Below, one piece after another: positions 1 through 6,327 of a DNA stretch of 8,689 nucleotides (positions are counted from its first letter, which is position 1; the number at the start of each line of letters is the position of its first letter). This stretch comes from Rhodocyclaceae bacterium (lineage in GTDB: Bacteria; Pseudomonadota; Gammaproteobacteria; Burkholderiales; Rhodocyclaceae). The stretch covers positions 1 to 8,689 of the forward strand of contig JADLGU010000102.1 of assembly GCA_020849155.1 (NCBI GenBank), given 5' to 3'. The notes beneath the pieces were generated by a model that saw only the letters and a list, made by a program, of their open reading frames with translations, was not told the DNA's origin and made no database searches. The translations under genes were made by a program, and so were the position numbers.

Positions 1-744
1 ATGAACACCTGCATCATCCCGAGCGAGTTGGTCGAGCGGCTGGTCTCAGCCCGCCGGGTGGCGGTGCTCACCGGCGCCGGCATTTCGGCCGAATCCGGCA
101 TTCCCACCTTCCGCGACGCCCTCACCGGCCTGTGGGCCCACTACGACCCGCAGGAGCTGGCCACCCCCGAGGGCGTCGCCCGCAACCCGAAGCTGGTGTG
201 GGAGTGGTATGCGGAGCGGCGCGCCCGCATCGCCGGGGCGGCGCCCAACCCGGGCCACTTCGCCCTGGCCGCGCTGGAAAAGCACTTCGAGCGGTTCACC
301 CTGGTGACACAGAACATCGACAGCCTGCACCAGCGCGCCGGCTCGCGCGAAGTGGTCGAGCTGCACGGCAACATCGCGCGGGTGAAGTGCTCGGCCGAGG
401 AGATCGTCGTCGGCGAATACGCCGAAACCGAATCGCCGCCGCGCTGCCGCTGCGGGGCGCTGCTGCGGCCCGACGTGGTGTGGTTCGGCGAGATGCTGCC
501 GGCAGGCGCGATGGCGCGGGCGGAGGAGGCGGCCGAGCACTGCGAGGTGTTCCTCAGCATCGGCACCTCGGCGCAGGTTTACCCCGCGGCCGAACTGCCG
601 CTGCGGGCCCTCTCCGCCGGCGCGACGGTGGTGGAGATCAATCCGGAACGCACGGCGCTGTCGCGCCACGCCCACTTCGTCCTGCCGGGCGCCGCCGGCA
701 AGGTGCTGCCGGCACTGCTGGAGAAACTCGCGGCTAGCGCTTGA
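1..744 (+). CDS. cobB: NAD-dependent protein deacylase, sirtuin (CobB/SIRT5-like)
   Basis: This 247-residue protein is a complete sirtuin-type, NAD+-dependent lysine deacylase acting in the cytoplasm. The NAD-binding motif GAGIS is at residues 25-29, followed by ESGIPTFR (31-38). TQNIDSLH is at 103-110, the catalytic histidine is His122 in LHGN, and GTS is at 188-190. Tyr70 and Arg73 lie in the WEWYAERR segment and match the Tyr-x-x-Arg pair (E. coli CobB Tyr92/Arg95, SIRT5 Tyr102/Arg105) that recognises succinyl and malonyl lysine. Desuccinylase/demalonylase activity is therefore likely, besides deacetylation. The zinc region is reduced: only Cys130, Cys149 and Cys151 are seen rather than two CxxC pairs. 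The ATG is the first base of the window, so the upstream signals and an earlier start cannot be judged. The stop overlaps the 3' end of the opposing AsmA-family gene by 11 bp. The family call is very secure; the symbol is by similarity. Confidence 0.94.
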   Translation: MNTCIIPSELVERLVSARRVAVLTGAGISAESGIPTFRDALTGLWAHYDPQELATPEGVARNPKLVWEWYAERRARIAGAAPNPGHFALAALEKHFERFTLVTQNIDSLHQRAGSREVVELHGNIARVKCSAEEIVVGEYAETESPPRCRCGALLRPDVVWFGEMLPAGAMARAEEAAEHCEVFLSIGTSAQVYPAAELPLRALSAGATVVEINPERTALSRHAHFVLPGAAGKVLPALLEKLAASA

Positions 745-2932
745 ACAGCCCTTTGAAGACGTCCTTCGATTTCTCCTGCACTTTCTCCTTCACCTTCTCC
801 TCGACCCTGGCCTTGGCCGCCTCGGCCACCAGGCCGCCGAACTCGATGTTGTAGGCCAGCTTGTCGAAGGGGCCACTGACCCGCACCGGCACGGTGAGCC
901 CCTTCAGGTGGTCGAGCTCCTTGCCGCCCTGCCCGCCCGTGGTGTTCACCACGCTGGCCCTGGCCAGGTAATCCATTCTGTCCTCGCCGATGTCGATGTC
1001 GCCGGCGCCGCCGAGACGGATGAAGGGCGACTTCATGCTGAGGTCGTCGTTGCGCGCCACCCCCTTGGCGATGCGGAAGGTCGCGGAGAGCTCGGAGAAG
1101 TCGGTCTTCTCGGTCTGCCGCGCCTGCTGCACGGCGTCCTTGCGCGTCGTGAAGACGGCCTTGGTCTCGCGGAAGGTCTTGGCCAGGTTGATGCCCTTGA
1201 TGGCGCCGTCCTTGAGGTTCAGGCTGGCCGCGCCGCCCAGGCCCTTCTTCATCGCCGCGACGGTGGTGCCGGTGGTGGCGACGTCGAGCGCGACGTTGCC
1301 GCGCCCCTCCAGCACATCCTTGTCGAGGGCATCCTTCATCAGCGGGTTGATGCTCACGTTGCTCAGGTTCTGCTTCAGCGCCACCTGGTTGTTGTTGGCA
1401 TTCACCGACAGCGCGCCGGCCAGGCTGCCGTCGTAGAGATTGGCGGAGAGGGGCGCGACATCCAGCCGGCCGTTGGCCGCCTTCACCTCCAGGCGCACGT
1501 TGCTGGCCTTGACGTTCGACACCTGCAGCTGGCCGATTTTCACCGTGCCGCTGGCGTTGAGCCCCTTGAGGGCGGAAAAGTCGAGCGGCTTGTCGGGCGT
1601 CTTCTCGCCGGCGGCGGCCTTCGGCGGCAGATATTTGTCCACGTTCAGGCGGTCGAGCTCGAGGTCGAAATGCAGCGCCAGCGGCGCGAAGCGCGAGACA
1701 TTCACCTTGGCGGCGATTTTGCTCTCGTCGAACTGGGTGTTGGCATGCAGGGCCGCGGTCTGGCCGTCGATGTCGGCGCGCAGCCCGCCGGCGAGCGGCA
1801 GCTTGACGCTCTTCATGGGCATCTGCGGGTTGGCCACGTCGACTTCTCCGCTGAAGGCCGGCAGCTCCACGGTCTGCTTCTCAAGATTGGCGGCCAGCGC
1901 CGAGGCGAGCTTGCCTTTCAGCGCGGTCTCGCCCAGCCGCGCATCCAGGTCGAGCGCCAGCTTGCCGGCCTGCAGGGACTGACTTTTTCCCTCGAAGCCG
2001 GCCAAGGCGATTTTGGCGTCCACCGCGCGCTGGGCGCCGCTCAGCCTGATCGCGGCGTTGATGGCGGCGCCGCTGGCCTTGTCCGCCGCCAGCGACAGCT
2101 TCGGCGCCTCCAGCCGCGCCTCGAAAGCGTCGCCGCCCTCCTTGCCTTTCGCCGTCAGCAGCAGCTGGTCCACGGCCAGTTCGTTGCCGCCGGCGAGCTG
2201 CAGCGCGGCGGCGCTGAGCGCCAGCTCGAGCGCCTTCAGGTCGCCGACCTCGCCCACCAGCCGCACGTCGAGCCGGGCGCCGCCGAAGCTTTTCTTGTCG
2301 AGGTCGTAGCGGTACTCGCCGCCGGCCTTCAGCGCCGCCGCCAGGCGCGGCTTGCTACCCGCCAGTTTGGCCGACAGGTCGAACTTGTCCGTCGCGGCGT
2401 TGGCCAGCCGCCCGGTCGTCAGGTCGAGCCCGCTCAGGGCAAGCTCCTGGCCGGCCTTCTCGTCGCGCCAGGACAGCTCGCCGCCGGCGAGCTTGACGCC
2501 GGCGATGTCGAAGCGCGCCGGCGGCTCCTTCTCGTCCCCGGCGAGCAGGTCGTCGATGTTGAGCCGGCCGTCCTTGAAGCGCACCAGGCGCGCCTTCAGG
2601 CCGCCCAGCTCGACGCTGTCCACCACCACCTGTTTCGACAGCAGCGGCAGCAGCCGGATGGAGACGCGGGCGCTGTCGACCGAGGCGAAGGCCTGCTCGC
2701 TCTTGTGTTCGGACAGGATCGCCTTGCCCAGCTGCAAGCCGACGGAGGGAAACAGGGACAGCGACAGCTCGCCCTCGATCTTCAGGCTGCGGCCCTTCTT
2801 CTCCTGCACCAGCTGGGCGATCTCGCCCTTCCATTTGTTGGCGTCGAAAGTCGCCAGCAGGAACGCGGCGAGCGCCGCCAGCAGGGCGGCGATCCCTCCC
2901 AGAACGAAGGCGGCGATCTTCAGCGCTTTCAT
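734..2932 (-). CDS. AsmA family protein
   Basis: This 732-residue protein is of the AsmA family, inner-membrane-anchored proteins with a large periplasmic part. The family is related to eukaryotic VPS13-like lipid-transfer proteins and is implicated in phospholipid transport and outer-membrane homeostasis. A single N-terminal membrane segment spans roughly residues 5-29, flanked by lysines on the inside. The AsmA-typical N-terminal domain follows (segments such as LSLFPSVGLQLG and RFKDGRLNIDDLL). The C-terminal AsmA domain spans about residues 550-710, with LKDGAIKGINLAKTFR near 573 and an LGGAGDIDIG segment near 640. The last 25 residues are rich in Lys and Glu and probably helical. At 732 residues it is longer than E. 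coli AsmA (617). The ATG is preceded by a strong GGGAGGA ribosome site (2936-2942, minus strand). It is divergent from mscL and convergent with the sirtuin gene. The exact substrate cannot be read from the sequence. Confidence 0.9.
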   Translation of the reverse strand: MKALKIAAFVLGGIAALLAALAAFLLATFDANKWKGEIAQLVQEKKGRSLKIEGELSLSLFPSVGLQLGKAILSEHKSEQAFASVDSARVSIRLLPLLSKQVVVDSVELGGLKARLVRFKDGRLNIDDLLAGDEKEPPARFDIAGVKLAGGELSWRDEKAGQELALSGLDLTTGRLANAATDKFDLSAKLAGSKPRLAAALKAGGEYRYDLDKKSFGGARLDVRLVGEVGDLKALELALSAAALQLAGGNELAVDQLLLTAKGKEGGDAFEARLEAPKLSLAADKASGAAINAAIRLSGAQRAVDAKIALAGFEGKSQSLQAGKLALDLDARLGETALKGKLASALAANLEKQTVELPAFSGEVDVANPQMPMKSVKLPLAGGLRADIDGQTAALHANTQFDESKIAAKVNVSRFAPLALHFDLELDRLNVDKYLPPKAAAGEKTPDKPLDFSALKGLNASGTVKIGQLQVSNVKASNVRLEVKAANGRLDVAPLSANLYDGSLAGALSVNANNNQVALKQNLSNVSINPLMKDALDKDVLEGRGNVALDVATTGTTVAAMKKGLGGAASLNLKDGAIKGINLAKTFRETKAVFTTRKDAVQQARQTEKTDFSELSATFRIAKGVARNDDLSMKSPFIRLGGAGDIDIGEDRMDYLARASVVNTTGGQGGKELDHLKGLTVPVRVSGPFDKLAYNIEFGGLVAEAAKARVEEKVKEKVQEKSKDVFKGLFKR

Positions 2933-2983
2933 GCGTCCTCCCGCGCGGCGTGCAAAAAATCCAGATTAACAGAGAATCCCGTG

Positions 2984-3011
2984 TTGCGCGGAATCCCAGA
3001 TCGGTCACAAT
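2984..3011 (+). promoter_or_regulatory. Possible sigma70-type promoter for mscL
   Basis: TTGCGC (2984-2989) and CACAAT (3006-3011) are separated by 16 nt and lie about 35 nt before the mscL ATG. Each box matches its consensus at four of six positions. This is a weak call made by eye; no competing pair was better in the 113-bp divergent region. No convincing promoter was recognised for the leftward AsmA-family gene. Confidence 0.35.
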
Positions 3012-3034
3012 TCGCCTGCGATCCGTCCATCACC

Positions 3035-3040
3035 AGGAGA
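3035..3040 (+). promoter_or_regulatory. Ribosome binding site of mscL
   Basis: AGGAGA lies 5 nt before the ATG at 3046. It decides the start: the same frame is open upstream to an ATG at 2950, but that one has no such site and would add 32 residues absent from the MscL family. Confidence 0.8.
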
Positions 3041-3045
3041 AACCC

Positions 3046-3495
3046 ATGAGCATCCTCAGCGAGTTCAAGGAATTCGCCATGAAGGGCAACGTCGTCGACC
3101 TGGCGGTCGGCGTGATCATCGGCACCGCCTTCGGCAAGATCGTCGATTCGCTGGTCAAGGACGTGGTGATGCCGGTCTTCGGCCGGCTGCTCGGCGGCGT
3201 GGACTTCAAGCACCTGTACGTCAATCTCGGCGACAAGACCTTCGAGACCATGGAGGCCGCCGAGAAGGCCGGCGCCCCGCTGGTGAAATACGGAATCTTC
3301 ATCAACACCGTGGTCGACTTCGTCATCATCGCCTTCGCCATCTTCATGGCCATCAAGGTGATGAACCGCCTGAAGCGCGCCGAGGCGGCGCCTCCCGCTG
3401 CGGCCGAGCCGACGACCCGGGATTGCCCGCACTGCCTGTCGGCCATTCCGCTCAAGGCGACGCGCTGCCCGCAGTGCACCTCCCAGCTGCAATAA
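3046..3495 (+). CDS. mscL: Large-conductance mechanosensitive channel MscL with zinc-ribbon-like tail
   Basis: This 149-residue protein is MscL, the homopentameric inner-membrane channel that opens under high membrane tension and releases solutes during hypo-osmotic shock. The N-terminus is near-identical in pattern to E. coli MscL: the amphipathic N-helix (residues 2-12), then KGNVVDLAVGVIIGTAFGKIV at the start of TM1 (about 15-45). The periplasmic loop covers about 46-80. TM2 is about 82-106, with the conserved DFVIIAFAIFMAIK. The family usually ends in a short charged cytoplasmic helix. Here a Pro/Ala linker leads instead to Cys127-x2-Cys130 and Cys141-x2-Cys144, a zinc-ribbon-like element. 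The ATG at 3046 follows AGGAGA and gives the family's normal N-terminus. The protein is slightly longer than E. coli MscL (136) because of the tail. It is monocistronic or read together with the small gene 59 nt downstream. Confidence 0.96.
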   Translation: MSILSEFKEFAMKGNVVDLAVGVIIGTAFGKIVDSLVKDVVMPVFGRLLGGVDFKHLYVNLGDKTFETMEAAEKAGAPLVKYGIFINTVVDFVIIAFAIFMAIKVMNRLKRAEAAPPAAAEPTTRDCPHCLSAIPLKATRCPQCTSQLQ

Positions 3496-3525
3496 AGCCT
3501 GTTGTCTCCTTTAGTAGGCTACAAT

Positions 3526-3546
3526 CGCCTCCTCACAAGCGAGGCG
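3526..3546 (+). repeat. Inverted repeat before the small gene
   Basis: CGCCTC (3526-3531) and GAGGCG (3541-3546) are perfect complements around a 9-nt loop and can form a 6-bp hairpin. The right arm runs into the purine-rich ribosome site (GGGGA, 3546-3550) of the gene starting at 3555. There is no T-tract, so it does not look like an intrinsic terminator of mscL. A TACAAT box at 3520-3525 lies just upstream, but I saw no acceptable -35 box for it. Confidence 0.4.
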
Positions 3547-3554
3547 GGGAAGCG

Positions 3555-3803
3555 ATGGACCGGGAAGCGTTCGAGGCTCTGCTGCTGGACTCTCCCCGAC
3601 TGCGCCAGCTGCTGGCCGAGCAGCTGCGCGCCTGCGAGGAGGCCGTCGCGATCCTGGCCGAGGCCCTGTCGCGGCAGATCGATCCGGCACGCCTGCACGA
3701 CGACCTGCTGGCCCTGCAGCAGCGGGCGGCGGTCGACGAATGCGGTCCGATCCGCGACCGTCTGCTCAACGCCATGCGCAGCCGGCTCCCCCCTTCCGCC
3801 TGA
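3555..3803 (+). CDS. Small hypothetical helical protein
   Basis: I do not recognise this 82-residue protein. It is rich in Leu, Ala, Arg, Glu and Asp with no glycine until residue 64, and is predicted by eye to be mostly alpha-helical. Examples are the segments LRQLLAEQLRACEEAVAILAEAL (about 16-38) and the LHDDLLALQQRAA region. There is no signal peptide, membrane segment or metal motif; the two cysteines are at positions 27 and 63. The ATG at 3555 is preceded by GGGGA at 3546-3550 with a 4-nt gap. An earlier in-frame ATG at 3423 would overlap mscL by over 70 bp and is unlikely. Coding is supported by a good ribosome site, a helical amphipathic composition and a fit in the gap between mscL and the regulator. 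A small adaptor or regulatory protein is possible but only a guess. Confidence 0.65.
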   Translation: MDREAFEALLLDSPRLRQLLAEQLRACEEAVAILAEALSRQIDPARLHDDLLALQQRAAVDECGPIRDRLLNAMRSRLPPSA

Positions 3804-3812
3804 TCTGCGTCG

Positions 3813-3841
3813 TTGACCGGCCAGGCCGGACTGCCTAAAGT
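3813..3841 (+). promoter_or_regulatory. Probable sigma70-type promoter of the LuxR-type regulator gene
   Basis: TTGACC (3813-3818, five of six consensus bases) and TAAAGT (3836-3841, four of six) are separated by exactly 17 nt. They lie 40 nt before the chosen start of the regulator gene, starting 10 nt after the stop of the small gene. Transcription would begin near 3848. This is the best promoter-like pair seen in the window. It was found by eye only. Confidence 0.5.
3817..3829 (+). promoter_or_regulatory. Palindrome in promoter spacer, candidate operator
   Basis: CCGGCC-A-GGCCGG is a perfect inverted repeat with a single central base. It overlaps the last two bases of the putative -35 box and fills much of the -35/-10 spacer. 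A one-base centre makes it a poor RNA hairpin but a good site for a dimeric DNA-binding protein. The core GGCCAGGC recurs at 3856-3863. It could be a binding site for the regulator encoded just downstream. In DNA this GC-rich, short palindromes of G and C also arise by chance. Confidence 0.35.
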
Positions 3842-3853
3842 CCCGCCTGTGAT

Positions 3854-3869
3854 CGGGCCAGGCGGCCCG
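3854..3869 (+). repeat. Hairpin next to the regulator's ribosome binding site
   Basis: CGGGCC (3854-3859), loop AGGC, GGCCCG (3864-3869) forms a perfect 6-bp GC-only stem with a tetraloop. It ends 2 nt before the GGAGGGAGA ribosome site (3872-3880) of the regulator gene. Its position at the 5' end of the predicted transcript suggests an effect on translation or on mRNA stability. It has no T-tract, so it is not a standard terminator. Confidence 0.4.
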
Positions 3870-3880
3870 TGGGAGGGAGA

Positions 3881-5038
3881 TTGGGCAAGACCCCCGGCGA
3901 CATCGAGACCGAGACGCGGCTGGCCCGCGTCCTGCCGCGCATCTACGCCGCGGCGGCGGCGGCCGAGCGCTGGCCGGACGCGCTGGCGGCGGTGGCCGAG
4001 CCGCTCAACGCCTCCAGCGGCCTGATCTTCTCCCATCAGGCTTCCCCCGAACAGCGCGGCCTGTGGGTCTCCCACCACATCTCGGCCGAGGCCATCCGGC
4101 GCTACGTCTCGCACTACCACGAACACGACGTCTGGATGCAGCGCGGCCACGCCCTCGACATCTGGGTGCCGGGCCGGGTGGCCATCGGCGCCGACCTGCT
4201 GCCGCGCCGCGAGTTCCTCGCCTCGGCGTTCTACCGCGAATTCCTCGCCCCGCAGGACATCCACGACATCTGCGCCGGGATCCTCCACGACGGCAGCGAG
4301 GCGGGCATCCCGCGCATCAACGTCGCGGTCTACCGCCCGCACGCCCTGCCGCCCTTCGACAAAGCCGACAAGGCCCTGCTGGCCGCCCTGCTGCCCCACC
4401 TGGCCGAGGCGGCGCGCATCAGTTTCCGCATCGCCGACCTGGAGCAGCGCGAGCAGATGGCCGCCGCCGCGGCCGATCTGCTGCTGCCGGCGCTGGCCAT
4501 GACCGACCAGAACGGCAACCTGGTGTATGCCAACCGCGCCCTCCAGCGCCTGCTGGCCGAGCGCGACGGCCTGGCCGTCGAAGGGGGCCGGCTGCGGGCC
4601 GGCGGCACCCGCCTGCAGGAGAAGCTGGACCGGCTGATGGCCGCGGCGGCGGACCCGGAGGCGGGGCTCAAGCTGCCGCGGCCGAGCGGCAAGGCGCCGT
4701 ACTGGATCATCCAGGTGGACATCCCGAAGCCCCGCGAGACGCCGCCCGATTCGCGCCGCCCCAGCCGGGCCTACCTGATCCACGACCCGGCCGCGCCGAT
4801 GGAAGCCAACCTGAAGGACTTCGCCGGCATGCATGGCCTGACCCCTGCGGAAATGCGCCTGCTGGCCGCCCTGCTGGTCGATTCCACCCTGCCCGCCGCC
4901 GCCCGCCAGCTCGGGGTCAGCGTCAACACCCTGCGCAGCCAGCTCAAGTCGGTGCTGGAGAAGACCGGCGCCCGGCGCCAGGTCGAGCTGGTCAAGATGC
5001 TGGCGGCCTGGCCGCGGCCCGGCAGGCGGGAGAAATAG
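3881..5038 (+). CDS. LuxR-type HTH transcriptional regulator with PAS-like sensor region
   Basis: This 385-residue cytoplasmic protein is a transcription factor with a LuxR/GerE-type DNA-binding domain at about residues 318-380. The motif begins LTPAEMRLLAALL at 320, followed by AARQLGVSVNTLRSQLKSV as the recognition region and KTGARRQVELVKML. The region at about 200-310 reads like a PAS domain (ALAMTDQNGNLVYANRALQRLL). The N-terminal 190 residues form a separate domain, perhaps GAF- or PAS-like, rich in aromatic and His residues. There is no phospho-receiver or acyl-homoserine-lactone signature, so the ligand is unknown. The start is TTG 3881, with GGAGGGAGA directly upstream; a GTG at 3869 would add four residues but lies inside a hairpin and lacks a good ribosome site. 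A promoter and palindrome precede it. Its stop is 2 nt before rsmB, so it could be the first gene of that operon. Confidence 0.85.
   Translation: MGKTPGDIETETRLARVLPRIYAAAAAAERWPDALAAVAEPLNASSGLIFSHQASPEQRGLWVSHHISAEAIRRYVSHYHEHDVWMQRGHALDIWVPGRVAIGADLLPRREFLASAFYREFLAPQDIHDICAGILHDGSEAGIPRINVAVYRPHALPPFDKADKALLAALLPHLAEAARISFRIADLEQREQMAAAAADLLLPALAMTDQNGNLVYANRALQRLLAERDGLAVEGGRLRAGGTRLQEKLDRLMAAAADPEAGLKLPRPSGKAPYWIIQVDIPKPRETPPDSRRPSRAYLIHDPAAPMEANLKDFAGMHGLTPAEMRLLAALLVDSTLPAAARQLGVSVNTLRSQLKSVLEKTGARRQVELVKMLAAWPRPGRREK
5028..5033 (+). promoter_or_regulatory. Ribosome binding site that supports the ATT start of rsmB
   Basis: GGGAGA lies within the last codons of the regulator gene, 7 nt before the ATT at 5041. 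No such site precedes the only plausible standard start, GTG 5122. Confidence 0.6.
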
Positions 5039-5040
5039 CG

Positions 5041-6327
5041 ATTTCCCGCTCCGCCGCCGGCGCGCCGCCGCCCGATTCGCTTGCCTTCGCCCTGCAACTG
5101 GCGGCCGCGGCCGTCGCCGAGGTGATCGCCGGACGCTCGCTCACCGAAGCGCTGCAACGCCTCTGGCAGAGCCAGCCGCAGCTAAGCGGCGGACAGCGCG
5201 GCGCGGCGCAGGACCTGGCCTATGCCGCGCTGCGGCGCTGCCGCCGCGACGATTTTTTTCTGGCCCGGCTGATGCAGAAGCCGCCGCCCGCGCCGGTGCG
5301 GGCGCTGCTGCTGGTGGCGCTGGCGCGGCTGGCGGCGCGGCCGGAGGACGCCCACACCATCGTCGACCAGGCGGTCGAGGCGGCCGGCCGCCACAAGGCC
5401 CTCGTCAACGGCGTGCTGCGCAACTTCCTGCGCCGCCGCGCCGAGCTGGAAGCCGCCGCCGGGCAGGACGCAGCGGCGCGCTGGCAGCATCCGCCCTGGT
5501 GGCTGGCGCGCCTGCGCCGGGCCTGGCCGCAGGATTGGCAGGGCATCCTCGCCGCCGGCAACGGCCGCCCGCCGATGGCGCTGCGGGTCAACCTTCGCCG
5601 TGTCACGCAGACCGACTTTCTGGCGCGGCTAGCGCAGGCCGGCATCGAGGCGCGGGCCGCCGACGGGGCGATCCTGCTGGCGCGGCCGCTGCCGGTGGAA
5701 CGCCTGCCCGGCTTCGCCGAGGGGCTGGTCTCGGTGCAGGACGCCGGCGCCCAGCGCGCGGCGCGGCTGCTCGACCTGCACCACGGCCTGCGGGCGCTCG
5801 ACGCCTGCGCCGCGCCGGGCGGCAAGACGGCGCACATCCTCGAGCGGGCCGATGTCGACCTGACGGCGCTGGATGCCGACGCCGGCCGCGCCGTGCGCGT
5901 CTCGGAGAACCTGCTCCGCCTCGGGCTGGGCGCCCGCGTGGCGGTCGCCGATTCCCGCGACCTCGAGGCCTGGTGGGACGGCCGCGCCTTCGACCGCATC
6001 CTCGCCGACGTGCCGTGCTCGGCCTCCGGCGTGGTGCGGCGCCACCCCGACATCAAGTGGCTGCGGCGCGAGCGCGACATCGCCCGCTTCGCCGACACCC
6101 AGGCGCAAATCCTGGCGGCGCTGTGGCGGGTGCTCGCGCCCGGTGGTAAATTGCTGTATGCGACCTGCTCGGTGTTCCCCGAGGAGAACGGTCGCCAGAT
6201 CGCGGCCTTCGCCGCGCGACAAGAAGATTGCCTGCGACTGCCGCTCGACGGCGCGCCCGAACTGCAGTTGCTGCCAAACGAAGAACATGACGGCTTTTAC
6301 TACGCCCTCCTCGAAAAGCAGGCCTAG
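5041..6327 (+). CDS. rsmB: 16S rRNA (cytosine967-C5)-methyltransferase RsmB
   Basis: This 428-residue enzyme uses S-adenosylmethionine to make m5C967 in 16S rRNA. An N-terminal NusB-like RNA-binding domain (about 12-140) contains the AHTIVDQAVEAA and ALVNGVLRNFLRRR segments. The methyltransferase domain has the SAM motif DACAAPGGKT from 254. Cys326 lies in the PCSASG motif, then RRHPDIKWLRRERDI, and Cys376 in YATCSVFPEEN is the expected nucleophile. These match E. coli Cys325 and Cys375 with an offset of one. The C-terminal HDGFYYALLEK is typical. The start is odd: no in-frame ATG, GTG or TTG lies at the 5' end. ATT 5041, after GGGAGA, gives a length almost equal to E. coli RsmB (429). GTG 5122 would cut 27 residues of family-like sequence and has no ribosome site. 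The frame stays open far upstream inside the regulator gene, which I regard as a GC effect. The function is certain; the start is inferred. Confidence 0.9.
   Translation: MSRSAAGAPPPDSLAFALQLAAAAVAEVIAGRSLTEALQRLWQSQPQLSGGQRGAAQDLAYAALRRCRRDDFFLARLMQKPPPAPVRALLLVALARLAARPEDAHTIVDQAVEAAGRHKALVNGVLRNFLRRRAELEAAAGQDAAARWQHPPWWLARLRRAWPQDWQGILAAGNGRPPMALRVNLRRVTQTDFLARLAQAGIEARAADGAILLARPLPVERLPGFAEGLVSVQDAGAQRAARLLDLHHGLRALDACAAPGGKTAHILERADVDLTALDADAGRAVRVSENLLRLGLGARVAVADSRDLEAWWDGRAFDRILADVPCSASGVVRRHPDIKWLRRERDIARFADTQAQILAALWRVLAPGGKLLYATCSVFPEENGRQIAAFAARQEDCLRLPLDGAPELQLLPNEEHDGFYYALLEKQA

Noticed and set aside
2951..2970. AT-rich patch with a run of six A as a minus-strand promoter or terminator
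   Set aside because: No stem precedes the run and no consensus-like box pair with proper spacing was found on the minus strand.
908..3049. Long open frame of 713 codons on the plus strand opposite the AsmA-family gene
   Set aside because: Its composition (rich in Gly, Arg, Gln, His, Val and Leu, low complexity) is that of an antisense shadow in GC-rich DNA. The minus-strand frame encodes a recognisable AsmA-family protein with a membrane anchor and ribosome site.
3496..3521. AGCCT / AGGCT inverted repeat after mscL as a terminator
   Set aside because: The stem is only 5 bp with a 14-nt loop and there is no T-run after it.
3502..3525. TTGTCT and TACAAT as a promoter pair for the small gene
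   Set aside because: The spacing is only 12 nt, too short for a sigma70 promoter, and no good -35 box lies at 17 nt.
3533..4834. Open frame of 433 codons on the minus strand across the small gene and regulator
   Set aside because: It has no recognisable domain, is Gly/Arg/Val-rich and spans an intergenic region with a plausible plus-strand promoter; an antisense shadow is more likely.
4063..5040. In-frame upstream extension of rsmB from an ATG at 4063
   Set aside because: It would add over 300 Pro/Arg/Gly-rich residues unlike any RsmB and overlap almost the whole regulator gene.
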